Shown here piece after piece: positions 17,039 through 24,704 of a stretch of DNA of 64,000 nucleotides. The stretch spans positions 1 through 64,000 of the forward strand of contig NZ_JBISHH010000004.1 in assembly GCF_045066735.1 (NCBI RefSeq). The letters are read 5' to 3'. The DNA comes from Algibacter sp045066735. GTDB taxonomy: Bacteria > Bacteroidota > Bacteroidia > Flavobacteriales > Flavobacteriaceae. The number at the start of each line of letters is the position of its first letter. Positions within the stretch are counted from its first letter, which is position 1. The notes under the pieces are model-generated. The model worked only from the letters and a program-made list of their open reading frames with translations, did not search any database and was not told where the DNA came from. The position numbers and the translations under genes are program-made.

Positions 17039-18265
17039 ATGAAAACAAAATCAGGAGCACTAGTTCTAACTTCAGAGTATTTTAAAATTATTTTAGATGA
17101 AGTACATGTGAAATTTAAGAAAAAACATAAGTTAACTAAGCTTCCTAAAACATTTCAGCTATACGGTTATGGGGCTTTTGATGAAAACAAACCCAGTTTA
17201 AAACATGATTTCGAAGCTATTGGTTCTGAGTTTATTAACGGTAAATATTTATATGATAAATCTCGTGATTTAGAAAAAGGGAAAGCGACCATCAAATTAA
17301 ATGAATACTATAAATCTATTATTCTATTGTATATAGGTTATGAAGATTTTGAATTTTTTCTAGATAAGTATAAATTATCTGAAGAAGAAGTTAAGAAACA
17401 GCTACTATTAATAAATGATGATTCAGCTAACTCAACTTATTATTATTTAAACTATTTTTTTGGTGAAGAAGATATCATTCTAAAAGGTCAAACTATTATT
17501 TCTAATAATTGGACTAAAATTCAACATGTATTTATGTATCCTCAAGAGGATGGTTCTTTAAAAGAACATTATAGTCATGGAACTATTGTTAGTCAAGGTG
17601 ATACCATTTATATTAGAACAAAAACCCTATCTAGTGGTAGATATATTAATGGTTCGAGCGAAATATATTATATAGGACACCAAGAACCATCAAATATTAA
17701 CTATTTGGTGGGAACCTATAGCAATTTTGATGTTTATTCCAATACGGTCGCTGGGCGCTCCATCTTAGAAAAATGTGAATCAAGACAGGCTATGGAAGAG
17801 AAATCGAAAGACTTCAACATTCCATCCTATATAGCCTTAGAAATTAGAAATAAGCGAATTATTAATAACAGTAAAGTTCCAAAACATTATTTAGAGTTAT
17901 CTGATAAAAGTCCGTTTGCATCTATTTATGCAAAAATACCTGGAACATATGTACTAACATTCAATTTGGAAGATAATTTTACAGAAGTCATTAAATTTAA
18001 AGTTTTAGCTTCAAACTATAAGATAATTACGCTAACAGAAAATGTATATATAGAAAAAGATAGGATTGAACTTTTAAATAAGGGAACGGTTATTAATTTT
18101 AGGTTTAACTTTTCGGGCATTATTGCAATGGAAAGAGTCAATATCTATTTTAAAACCTTTTATCTAAAAAATGAAAAATTAATTCAAGACGGAGTTTTTA
18201 GTGGTATTGACAATGAAAATAGATTGGTAAATGGTACAGTAACTATTAATTATACAGGTAGCTAA
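17039..18265 (+). CDS. Orphan hypothetical protein
   Basis: I do not recognise this 408-residue protein. It has no signal peptide and no membrane helix. The first about 130 residues are mostly helical and contain GKYLYDKSRDLEKG followed by YKSIILLYIGYEDFEFFLDKY; an (F/Y)LGYxxFxxF-like motif is something I associate with N-terminal adaptor regions in many uncharacterised Bacteroidota proteins, which is a weak hint only. Residues about 150-408 look beta-rich with several internal YxxxY and IYI strands. It is monocistronic, divergent from the TonB operon, and ends at the repeat-rich region 18266-18802. That location suggests an accessory gene. Function unknown. Confidence 0.7.
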   Translation: MKTKSGALVLTSEYFKIILDEVHVKFKKKHKLTKLPKTFQLYGYGAFDENKPSLKHDFEAIGSEFINGKYLYDKSRDLEKGKATIKLNEYYKSIILLYIGYEDFEFFLDKYKLSEEEVKKQLLLINDDSANSTYYYLNYFFGEEDIILKGQTIISNNWTKIQHVFMYPQEDGSLKEHYSHGTIVSQGDTIYIRTKTLSSGRYINGSSEIYYIGHQEPSNINYLVGTYSNFDVYSNTVAGRSILEKCESRQAMEEKSKDFNIPSYIALEIRNKRIINNSKVPKHYLELSDKSPFASIYAKIPGTYVLTFNLEDNFTEVIKFKVLASNYKIITLTENVYIEKDRIELLNKGTVINFRFNFSGIIAMERVNIYFKTFYLKNEKLIQDGVFSGIDNENRLVNGTVTINYTGS

Positions 18266-18427
18266 TTAATTCATTCCAGACACCTTACGCTTCCCTTCTG
18301 TGTCGTCGCATAAAAAGAGTGTTTATTCACAAGGTTAATATTGTTTTAGAGGATTTTATGCATCTCGTATTTCGATGTCATGAACATTGCAGAAGAAACT
18401 TTTAAAAATATTCTTTTTAAAGAAACT

Positions 18428-18487
18428 GTAGTAACAACTTGCACTTTTATCCAAAGCTCAAGTTACATTACGCAGAGCATTATAGTA
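18428..18487 (+). repeat. 60-bp dispersed repeat, copy 2
   Basis: Begins GTAGTAACAAC and ends CATTATAGTA, with 5 mismatches against 11736-11795. Flanking sequence on both sides is only loosely similar, so the two look like diverged members of one intergenic element. Confidence 0.8.
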
Positions 18488-18591
18488 TATTTTGAATCAA
18501 TTAGCATAAATACGCTTTTTAGGGATATTTACTATAATTACAGAAATATGTAAAGTTTGATAAAGCATTGCACTCAAGTGTAATAAACCAA

Positions 18592-18621
18592 TAAAACAGT
18601 ATCTATGCAACTACTGTTTTA
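18592..18621. repeat. Inverted repeat sharing the TAAAACAG motif
   Basis: TAAAACAGTA (18592-18601) and TACTGTTTTA (18612-18621) form a perfect 10-bp stem with a 10-nt loop. The outer stems at 8667 and 11812 use the same AAAACAG/CTGTTTT core, which ties the three loci together. Confidence 0.7.
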
Positions 18622-18636
18622 GGAACGAGTTAAAAT

Positions 18637-18674
18637 AAAAACAGGTATAAGCCTGTAGACTTGTACCTGTTTTT
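18637..18674. terminator. Bidirectional rho-independent terminator
   Basis: AAAAACAGGTA (18637-18647) pairs with TACCTGTTTTT (18664-18674); both strands end in a T-run. It lies between the convergent 408-aa protein gene and the old yellow enzyme gene. Confidence 0.7.
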
Positions 18675-18760
18675 CTATGCAAAGCCATTTTAGCTTGCTT
18701 CATTAAATTATAAACAGAAATTTAATACCATAAGTTAATCTCAAATCTATAATATGCTGT

Positions 18761-18800
18761 AAAATTATGGACATCGCTAATTTGCGACTGCCATAATTTT
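18761..18800 (-). terminator. Terminator hairpin of the old yellow enzyme gene
   Basis: AAAATTATGG (18761-18770) pairs with CCATAATTTT (18791-18800), with an inner CGC/GCG pair. It begins 2 nt after the stop codon of the minus-strand gene ending at 18803. Confidence 0.55.
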
Positions 18801-18802
18801 TT

Positions 18803-19933
18803 CTAACTATTGCTTTCTATATTGTTTAATTCTGGAGTTACTCTCGGGTAGTCGGTATATCCTTTGGAGCCTGGAACATAAAAGGTATCGGTGTCCCAAT
18901 CGGCCATTTCTTTATCGAGCGCAAAACGTTCTACCAAATCCGGATTTGAGATAAATAATTTACCAAAGGCTACTAAATCTGCATAACCTTCCTCTAAAAC
19001 AGTATTGCCAGAAGCTTCATCAAAACCAGCATTAATCATTAATGTACCATGGTAAAGTGGTCTAAAATGTTCTGCAATATGTTCTACTGCATAAGACACA
19101 TCCGAAACATCATTAAAGGGTTCCGATAAGTGGATATATGCTAAATTATAATCATTTAATTTTTTTATAATGTACTCGAATGTCGGTATCGTTTCTTCAT
19201 CCATTTCCATTCCAAAAATACCGTGTAATGATGGGTTAAAACGCACGCCAATTTTCTTTTCTGCTATTACTTCTTTTATAGCGTCTAAAACTTCAAAGAA
19301 AAAGCGGGCTCTATTTTCAATACTTCCACCATATTCGTCTGTACGTGTGTTAGATGTTTTGTTAAAAAATTGGTGAAATAGATATCCGTTAGAAGAATGG
19401 ATTTCTATACCGTCAAAATTCGCTTCTACAGCATTTAAAGCTGCATTTTTAAAATCTTCAATAGTTTGTTTAATATCTTCTGTAGTCATCGCCTTTGGAG
19501 TTACAGTATCTTTCTCTCCATTTGGTGTAAAAACTTTGGCGTTAGCATTAATGGCAGAGGGTGCCAAAGGTAATTTGCCATTATGAAAATCGGGATGTGA
19601 AATACGCCCAACGTGCCATAATTGAATAAAGATTTTACCTTGTTTTTTATGAACACGTGCTGTTACTTTTTTCCAACCTTCAACTTGTTCTTTGCTATAT
19701 ATACCAGGCGTATTTATATAACCTACGGCTTGTTTTGATACTTGAGATCCTTCGGTAATAATTAATCCTGCCGAGGCTCTTTGTTCGTAATATAGACCGT
19801 GTAAATCATCTGTTGGTACATTGCCCTCGTTGTTGGCACGGCTTCTGGTCATTGGAGCCATTACAACTCTATTTGCTAAGGGTAAATCTTTTATATTGTT
19901 AAAATTCTGTAGTAAATATTCTTTTGTCATCAT
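18803..19933 (-). CDS. Old yellow enzyme family alkene reductase (NemA-like)
   Basis: The 376-residue FMN enzyme has VVMAPMTRSRA near the start, IQLWHVGRISH around 103-113 and the active-site set H179, N182, Y184 (IHSSNGY), followed by EYGGSIENRARF. His/Asn bind the substrate carbonyl or nitro group and Tyr donates the proton. It should reduce activated alkenes or nitroesters with NADPH in the cytoplasm. Length and all key motifs fit the NemA/OYE class. M1 and M2 are adjacent Mets; either may be used. It is a single gene. Confidence 0.93.
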   Translation of the reverse strand: MMTKEYLLQNFNNIKDLPLANRVVMAPMTRSRANNEGNVPTDDLHGLYYEQRASAGLIITEGSQVSKQAVGYINTPGIYSKEQVEGWKKVTARVHKKQGKIFIQLWHVGRISHPDFHNGKLPLAPSAINANAKVFTPNGEKDTVTPKAMTTEDIKQTIEDFKNAALNAVEANFDGIEIHSSNGYLFHQFFNKTSNTRTDEYGGSIENRARFFFEVLDAIKEVIAEKKIGVRFNPSLHGIFGMEMDEETIPTFEYIIKKLNDYNLAYIHLSEPFNDVSDVSYAVEHIAEHFRPLYHGTLMINAGFDEASGNTVLEEGYADLVAFGKLFISNPDLVERFALDKEMADWDTDTFYVPGSKGYTDYPRVTPELNNIESNS

Positions 19934-20242
19934 CTTTTCTTAATATTTAAGTTTTGCTATTGGTATGTATAGTCGTTATGTTGAATAATAAATTTCTTGT
20001 GTAAAATTAAATATAATAAGAGCAACTATTTGCTGAAACGATTATTTTATGAACTCATATGGACATGTGAAGTTTATTTTTGTGGTTTTAAAATGCCCTT
20101 TTAAAAGCGTCTCTTTAAAACGATTTAGCAAAAGTTAAATAAAGTGAGTATGTTTTCGACCTATTCAAGATTTTAATAAATACGCGATTTTAAGTAAACT
20201 GCAGACCTATAAGTTTCTGCGATATTTAAAAACATAATCAGC
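19934..20242. other. Intergenic region without recognised features
   Basis: 309 bp of AT-rich sequence upstream of the old yellow enzyme gene. No convincing promoter, hairpin or open frame was seen. Confidence 0.4.
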
Positions 20243-20842
20243 TTAATAATACAATCTAAAATCAAGTAGTTTACAAAGTTTGTAATGTCTTTGGTGTAAT
20301 TCTTCCACCACATCTAGCATGTTATCATCTTCGTTGAATAGGTTAAAAAAGGCTATATCTAGACTTGAGCTACTCATTCCGTTAGAAACATTACCGTATC
20401 CAGAAATACCTCTTGCTCCCGTAATGTCTAAAAAAAATTGAGCTTCTTCTTCGTCTAAATCTAAAACTTTTGCATTCGAAAAATGTAAAATCTTTCCATC
20501 TAATCGACCTTCAAAAATTTCAGCAATTTCTTGTAAACTGTAGTAGTAATCATTTAAACAAATACTATTAGCTTCACCCGTAATAACCAAGTAAATTATT
20601 TCGTAATCTTTAAAATTATGATCGCCCAAAACTAAGGCGTTTAAGTTATCTTCTAATCCTTCAATGGTGTCGCATGTATTATAAATACTAGCAACTCCAT
20701 ATTGCGTAGTTAATTGTTCTAGTTTTTTTTGAGCTTCAGTAACCTGATTTATTTCTACATCTTCTACTGCCTCTAAGCAGTAAATGAAATAATCTGTATC
20801 TATGAGTTGTTCTTGGGGTAATTGTTGTCTTTTTTCTAGCAA
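20243..20842 (-). CDS. DUF6642-type conserved hypothetical protein
   Basis: The 199-residue protein appears to start at a TTG (20840-20842): an in-frame stop lies just upstream and there is no early ATG. It is acidic and soluble. The core YNTCDTIEGLEDNLNAL and NFKDYEIIYLVITGE, then CLNDYYYSLQEIAEIFEG, is a pattern I associate with the DUF6642 family of Bacteroidota. The alternating beta-alpha form recalls a caspase/CHAT-like or TIR-like core without catalytic residues I can assign. It is a single gene. Function unknown. Confidence 0.65.
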   Translation of the reverse strand: MLEKRQQLPQEQLIDTDYFIYCLEAVEDVEINQVTEAQKKLEQLTTQYGVASIYNTCDTIEGLEDNLNALVLGDHNFKDYEIIYLVITGEANSICLNDYYYSLQEIAEIFEGRLDGKILHFSNAKVLDLDEEEAQFFLDITGARGISGYGNVSNGMSSSSLDIAFFNLFNEDDNMLDVVEELHQRHYKLCKLLDFRLYY

Positions 20843-20919
20843 ATTTCAGAATTTATCAAGGTAATTAAAGCACAAAATTAATATAAATTTTTTATGCTTT
20901 ATATTATTAAACTAAAAAC

Positions 20920-20948
20920 ACCCTGTTGTAAAGATTCTACAACAGGGT
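20920..20948 (-). terminator. Rho-independent terminator of the 75-aa gene
   Basis: ACCCTGTTGTA (20920-20930) and TACAACAGGGT (20938-20948) form a perfect 11-bp stem with a 7-nt loop, followed on the minus strand by GTTTTTAG. It lies 36 nt after the stop at 20984. Confidence 0.85.
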
Positions 20949-20983
20949 ATTTATTTTGTAACAGCTATATTAAATGCTTTAAT

Positions 20984-21211
20984 CTAAAAAGCTGGTTCAG
21001 GTCTCCCTTTTAAACGCTTTTCAATTTTTTTCTTCTTTTCAGTTAAACGTTTCATGATATCCATTACGCTAGTGTCTTTAGATTTCTTGTAAACTTCATT
21101 CAACGCGAGTATTAAACGCTTAGCTTCTCTCGATGCCACTACTCTATCGCTAGTAGACATATTGCTCATTTTTGCGTTTTCAAACTCGAGTGCTTCGTTA
21201 ATTAATTCCAT
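20984..21211 (-). CDS. Small conserved hypothetical protein
   Basis: A 75-residue, very charged helical protein (KRLTEKKKKIEKRLKGR near the C-terminus) that ends in PEPAF. No signal peptide or membrane segment. It has its own strong terminator, which supports a real gene. It may be a small nucleic-acid or ribosome-associated protein, but I cannot assign a family. Confidence 0.65.
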   Translation of the reverse strand: MELINEALEFENAKMSNMSTSDRVVASREAKRLILALNEVYKKSKDTSVMDIMKRLTEKKKKIEKRLKGRPEPAF

Positions 21212-21399
21212 AGTTTTTCTTTTTCTTTATAACTGAATAAATATAATTAAACAAAACATAGATTTAGAACATATCCAATTGATTATAATTATTTTGATAT
21301 TGATTCAGGCTATAGTACAAAATTGGAGTCTATTTTAGTCCATATGTTCTGCAATCCAATTAATAGTGCATTCTACTTTTATATCACGCCTCTTCCCAA

Positions 21400-21999
21400 T
21401 TATATTTTAATTACTTTTTCAACAATACCTTGTATTCTAAAATCTGTAGTTAAAATTATGGGTTGATGTTTTGGGTTTGTAGAATGTGGTTTTAGTACAA
21501 TTGTATCGCCGTTATTTATAAACTCTTTTACCGTAGCATCATCATCTATTAAAGCAACCACCAGATCACCATGGTTAGCAGTTTGTTGTTGTTTTATTAA
21601 AAGTAAATCTCCACTAGTAATACCTTTTTTATTCATGGAATCACCAGAAGCCCTTAAAAGAAAATAATCACTCACATTTTTAACCAATTTTTTTGAGATA
21701 GAAATTTTAGCTTCAATATTTTCTTCGGCATAAATAGGTAATCCGCAGGCTACAGAACCAATCAACGGAATTTCCACAGTGTCACTGTCGCTAGATTCTC
21801 TTTTTATCAATGGGTTAGCCTCTAGTAACTCTCTCGCCTCAACTTGCAAAAGGCTTGCTATGTCGTAAAGCACTTCTAAACTTGGTTGCCTTCTGTTTTG
21901 CACGTAAGAATTCACCATATTATAGCTTTTGTTAAGCTTGGTAGCGAGCCAAGTTTGCTTGATACCTTTTAGTTCTAATACTTCTTTAATGCGGTTCAT
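21400..21999 (-). CDS. LexA/UmuD-like self-cleaving repressor (XRE HTH + S24 peptidase)
   Basis: The 199-residue protein has an XRE-type helix-turn-helix (about 5-60; QTWLATKLNKSYNMVNSYV) and a C-terminal S24 peptidase domain. The cleavage site appears to be Cys85-Gly86 (VACGLP), as in UmuD. The catalytic pair is Ser121 (GDSM) and Lys158 (ATVKEF). All parts needed for RecA-stimulated self-cleavage are there, so it is probably derepressed by DNA damage. It is divergent from the radical-SAM/DUF4130 pair with 158 bp between, which contains a long palindrome. It likely controls that pair and itself. Confidence 0.88.
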   Translation of the reverse strand: MNRIKEVLELKGIKQTWLATKLNKSYNMVNSYVQNRRQPSLEVLYDIASLLQVEARELLEANPLIKRESSDSDTVEIPLIGSVACGLPIYAEENIEAKISISKKLVKNVSDYFLLRASGDSMNKKGITSGDLLLIKQQQTANHGDLVVALIDDDATVKEFINNGDTIVLKPHSTNPKHQPIILTTDFRIQGIVEKVIKI

Positions 22000-22042
22000 A
22001 ATTAAATCATGGGTTTGAGACTACGAATTTAATCAATAAATA

Positions 22043-22069
22043 TTTATATATCATATAATGAGATATAAA
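22043..22069. promoter_or_regulatory. Candidate operator for the LexA-like repressor
   Basis: TTTATATATC (22043-22052) and GAGATATAAA (22060-22069) form an inverted repeat with 9 of 10 pairs and a 7-bp spacer, centred between the divergent repressor and radical-SAM genes. The AT-rich setting makes chance palindromes possible. Confidence 0.5.
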
Positions 22070-22126
22070 TTATATTAAATATGAGATTTTTATTAGTATT
22101 TTTTCATTTTATATTTGATTAGATTG

Positions 22127-22134
22127 TATCTTTG
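22127..22134 (+). promoter_or_regulatory. -7 promoter element of the radical-SAM gene
   Basis: TATCTTTG matches TAnnTTTG and lies 23 nt upstream of the ATG at 22158. Confidence 0.6.
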
Positions 22135-22157
22135 AGCATCAAATTAAACCCCATCTC

Positions 22158-23420
22158 ATGTCTTTTCAACGTGTACAAGAAAAATTAAATATCCTTGCAG
22201 ATGCTGCAAAATATGATGTGTCTTGCTCCTCTAGCGGGAGTAATAGAACTAATAAAAACAAAGGATTAGGCGATGCTTCGGCCTCTGGAATTTGCCATAC
22301 CTATACAGAAGATGGTCGATGCGTGTCGCTATTAAAAATATTGCTAACCAACCATTGTATTTTTGACTGTGCGTATTGTGTAACTCGTAAAAGTAACGAC
22401 ATTAAACGTGCTGCTTTTAAGGTTCAGGAAGTGGTGGATTTAACCATGAATTTTTATCGACGGAATTATATTGAAGGCTTATTTCTAAGCTCAGGAATCT
22501 TTAAAAGTGCGGATTATACCATGGAACGCTTAGTGGCTGTAGCTAAAAAGTTAAGATTGGATGAGAATTTTAATGGCTATATTCATTTAAAATCTATTCC
22601 TGGAGCGAGCGATGAATTAATGCGAGAAGCCGGTTTGTATGCCGATCGGTTAAGTGTTAATATTGAAATTCCGACTGAAAAAGGTCTTAAACTTTTAGCA
22701 CCTGATAAAAATAGAGCCGATTTTATAAAACCCATGGAAAAGGTAAAAAATGAAATCATTCAATATAAAAGTGAAAAGAAAATAATACGTAGCACGCCCA
22801 AATATGCTCCTGCCGGACAAAGCACACAAATGATCGTTGGAGCAAGTGGTGAGAATGATATGCAAATTATGTACACGTCTAATTATTTTTATAAAAACTT
22901 TAATTTAAAACGGGTTTATTATTCTGGTTACGTACCCATTAGTTATGATACACGGTTACCACAAATTGGCACACCCGTACCTATGTTGCGAGAAAATAGG
23001 TTGTATCAAACCGATTGGCTTCTGCGTTTTTACGGATTTAATATAGAAGAAATTTTAAACGAACAGAACCAAAGTCTAGATCTAGATATCGATCCTAAAT
23101 TGGGTTGGGCACTTCGTAATATGCATGAATTTCCGGTAGATATTAATAAAGCTGATAAGCGTATGCTTGCCAGAATTCCTGGTTTAGGCATGAAATCGGT
23201 TTTTAAAATTTTAAATGCAAGGCGCTACAGGCAGCTTAACTGGGATCATTTAAAATCTATTGGCGTTGCCTTCAATCGGGCGCAATATTTTATGGTATGT
23301 GCTTCAAATCAATTTGAAAAGCGTGATCTCACTCCAGAAAAAATTAAAGGATTAATACTGCAAAATTCTAAAAGCAAGTACACATCAATGCTTAGTAACC
23401 AATTAAACCTTTTTGGATAG
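22158..23420 (+). CDS. Putative DNA modification/repair radical SAM protein (UDG-linked family)
   Basis: The 420-residue protein has the radical-SAM cluster motif with three-residue then two-residue spacing: Cys67, Cys71, Cys74 (NHCIFDCAYC). LFLSSGIFKSADYTMER follows in the barrel. The C-terminus has a ComEA-like helix-hairpin-helix (VDINKADKRMLARIPGLG), a DNA-contact element. This is the family named rSAM-linked UDG (TIGR03916), whose members pair with a DUF4130 protein, as here. It probably acts on DNA bases, but the reaction is not established. It is under the likely control of the divergent LexA-like repressor. Confidence 0.9.
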   Translation: MSFQRVQEKLNILADAAKYDVSCSSSGSNRTNKNKGLGDASASGICHTYTEDGRCVSLLKILLTNHCIFDCAYCVTRKSNDIKRAAFKVQEVVDLTMNFYRRNYIEGLFLSSGIFKSADYTMERLVAVAKKLRLDENFNGYIHLKSIPGASDELMREAGLYADRLSVNIEIPTEKGLKLLAPDKNRADFIKPMEKVKNEIIQYKSEKKIIRSTPKYAPAGQSTQMIVGASGENDMQIMYTSNYFYKNFNLKRVYYSGYVPISYDTRLPQIGTPVPMLRENRLYQTDWLLRFYGFNIEEILNEQNQSLDLDIDPKLGWALRNMHEFPVDINKADKRMLARIPGLGMKSVFKILNARRYRQLNWDHLKSIGVAFNRAQYFMVCASNQFEKRDLTPEKIKGLILQNSKSKYTSMLSNQLNLFG

Positions 23421-23427
23421 TATTACT

Positions 23428-24192
23428 ATGGAAACAACTTTAGTTTACGATGGTACGTTCGATGGTTTTTTATCCTGTGTTTTTTCGGCATACGAGATGA
23501 AATTAAAAAACGTTTCTATTGTAAAAGAAAAGCACTTTCAAGAGCCCATGTTTGGGACTTGGGACTTGGTTAGTACTGAGCCAGAAAAAGCAAACCGGGT
23601 TTGGGCAGGCCTAAAAAAGAAAATGTCTGCCAATGAGTTACAACGCTTTTATTATGCTTTTTTAAGCGAAAAACCAACTGTAGAAAACACCATATACCAA
23701 GCCATTCTATACGTATTTCAATCTAAAAATAACGTGGCCTCAGATTTTGGAAACGTTCACATTTTACAACTTTCAAAACTCACTAAAAATGTAAGCCGAG
23801 AAAAACATAGAATGGAAGCTTTTGTAAGGTTTAAGCTCACAAAAGACGGTGTTTATTTTGCAAATATAGAGCCCGATTTTAATGTTTTACCCTTAATAAA
23901 AAGGCATTTCGAAAAACGCTATGCAGATCAAAAATGGCTTATTTACGACTTAGGTAGAAAGTACGGCATCTATTACAATTTAGAATCCGTTGAACTTATT
24001 AGCCTCGAACTCGATCAAAATTTTGACCCTTCTAAAACATCAACAGAATTTTTCGCGCCTATTGAATTAGAATTTCAACAACTATGGCAAGATTATTTTA
24101 AAAGTACAAACATAAAGTCACGAAAAAACATGAAACTTCACATCCAACATGTACCCAAACGCTACTGGAAATATCTAAGCGAAAAACAATAA
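23428..24192 (+). CDS. DUF4130 DNA-metabolism protein (TIGR03915 type), partner of the radical-SAM protein
   Basis: I start at the ATG at 23428 (METTLVYDGTFDGFLSCVF), 7 nt after the radical-SAM stop, giving 254 residues; the frame also opens from a TTG at 23413. The protein carries the DUF4130 pattern: YDGTFDGFL at the start, then HRMEAFVRF and ANIEPDFNVLPLIKRHF, WLIYD, YGIYY. In many bacteria the partner is fused to a uracil-DNA-glycosylase-like domain; here the C-terminus ends soon after DUF4130 (HVPKRYWKYL), so this is the short form without glycosylase. The pair is co-transcribed. Confidence 0.88.
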   Translation: METTLVYDGTFDGFLSCVFSAYEMKLKNVSIVKEKHFQEPMFGTWDLVSTEPEKANRVWAGLKKKMSANELQRFYYAFLSEKPTVENTIYQAILYVFQSKNNVASDFGNVHILQLSKLTKNVSREKHRMEAFVRFKLTKDGVYFANIEPDFNVLPLIKRHFEKRYADQKWLIYDLGRKYGIYYNLESVELISLELDQNFDPSKTSTEFFAPIELEFQQLWQDYFKSTNIKSRKNMKLHIQHVPKRYWKYLSEKQ

Positions 24193-24704
24193 AAAAGGGT
24201 TGTATTAGAAGCTATTTCCTGCTATCCGCTATATCTTTTTTGTAGGTGATTTTAAAGTAGTTCTCCTTATTTAAACCTATTTCCTCAACCTCCGTTTAGT
24301 TTCATTTAATAGCACAAAAAGGATGCCGCTGCTATCAGGGCTAAACTATCTGCTAAGGTTATTTTATTCGAATATAACAATGTATTTCATTCTCTTGGTA
24401 AAGCAATAAACTTAAAATCATCAATTTGCCATAAGTAACCGTCGACACTTTTCAGTCACTCATCACATTTAAAACTCGACTTAGCGAAATGTAAATTTTA
24501 AGCTACAATTAAGCATTACTTTTATATCAGATAAGAAATTCCTGTCACTTTTAATGTACAGCAAATTACATTGAAATAACCAAGTTAAAAGTGATTCGTA
24601 GCAAAATGGAATACTAAATATAAATTTTGTATTCTACCGCTTCTCTCATGTTGTTGCTTTGTAAAAAGAGCGCAATAATACGGCGGTAGTTTACTTTTTT
24701 TAAA
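24193..24704. other. Intergenic region with possible repeat remnant
   Basis: 512 bp between convergent genes. The part 24634-24673 (TTGTTGCTTTGTAAAAAGAG) loosely resembles stretches in the repeat regions near 11665 and 18300. CTACCG (24634-24639) and CGGTAG (24684-24689) are inverted. No gene was found. Confidence 0.35.

Larger units (their letters stand above)
18266..18802. other. Intergenic region with dispersed repeat and terminators
   Basis: This 537-bp region holds the second copy of the 60-bp repeat, an inverted repeat built on TAAAACAG/CTGTTTTA, and two terminator-like hairpins between convergent genes. A GTCGTCGCATAAAAAGAG stretch around 18302-18319 resembles sequence near 11665-11690. 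No gene was found. Confidence 0.65.
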
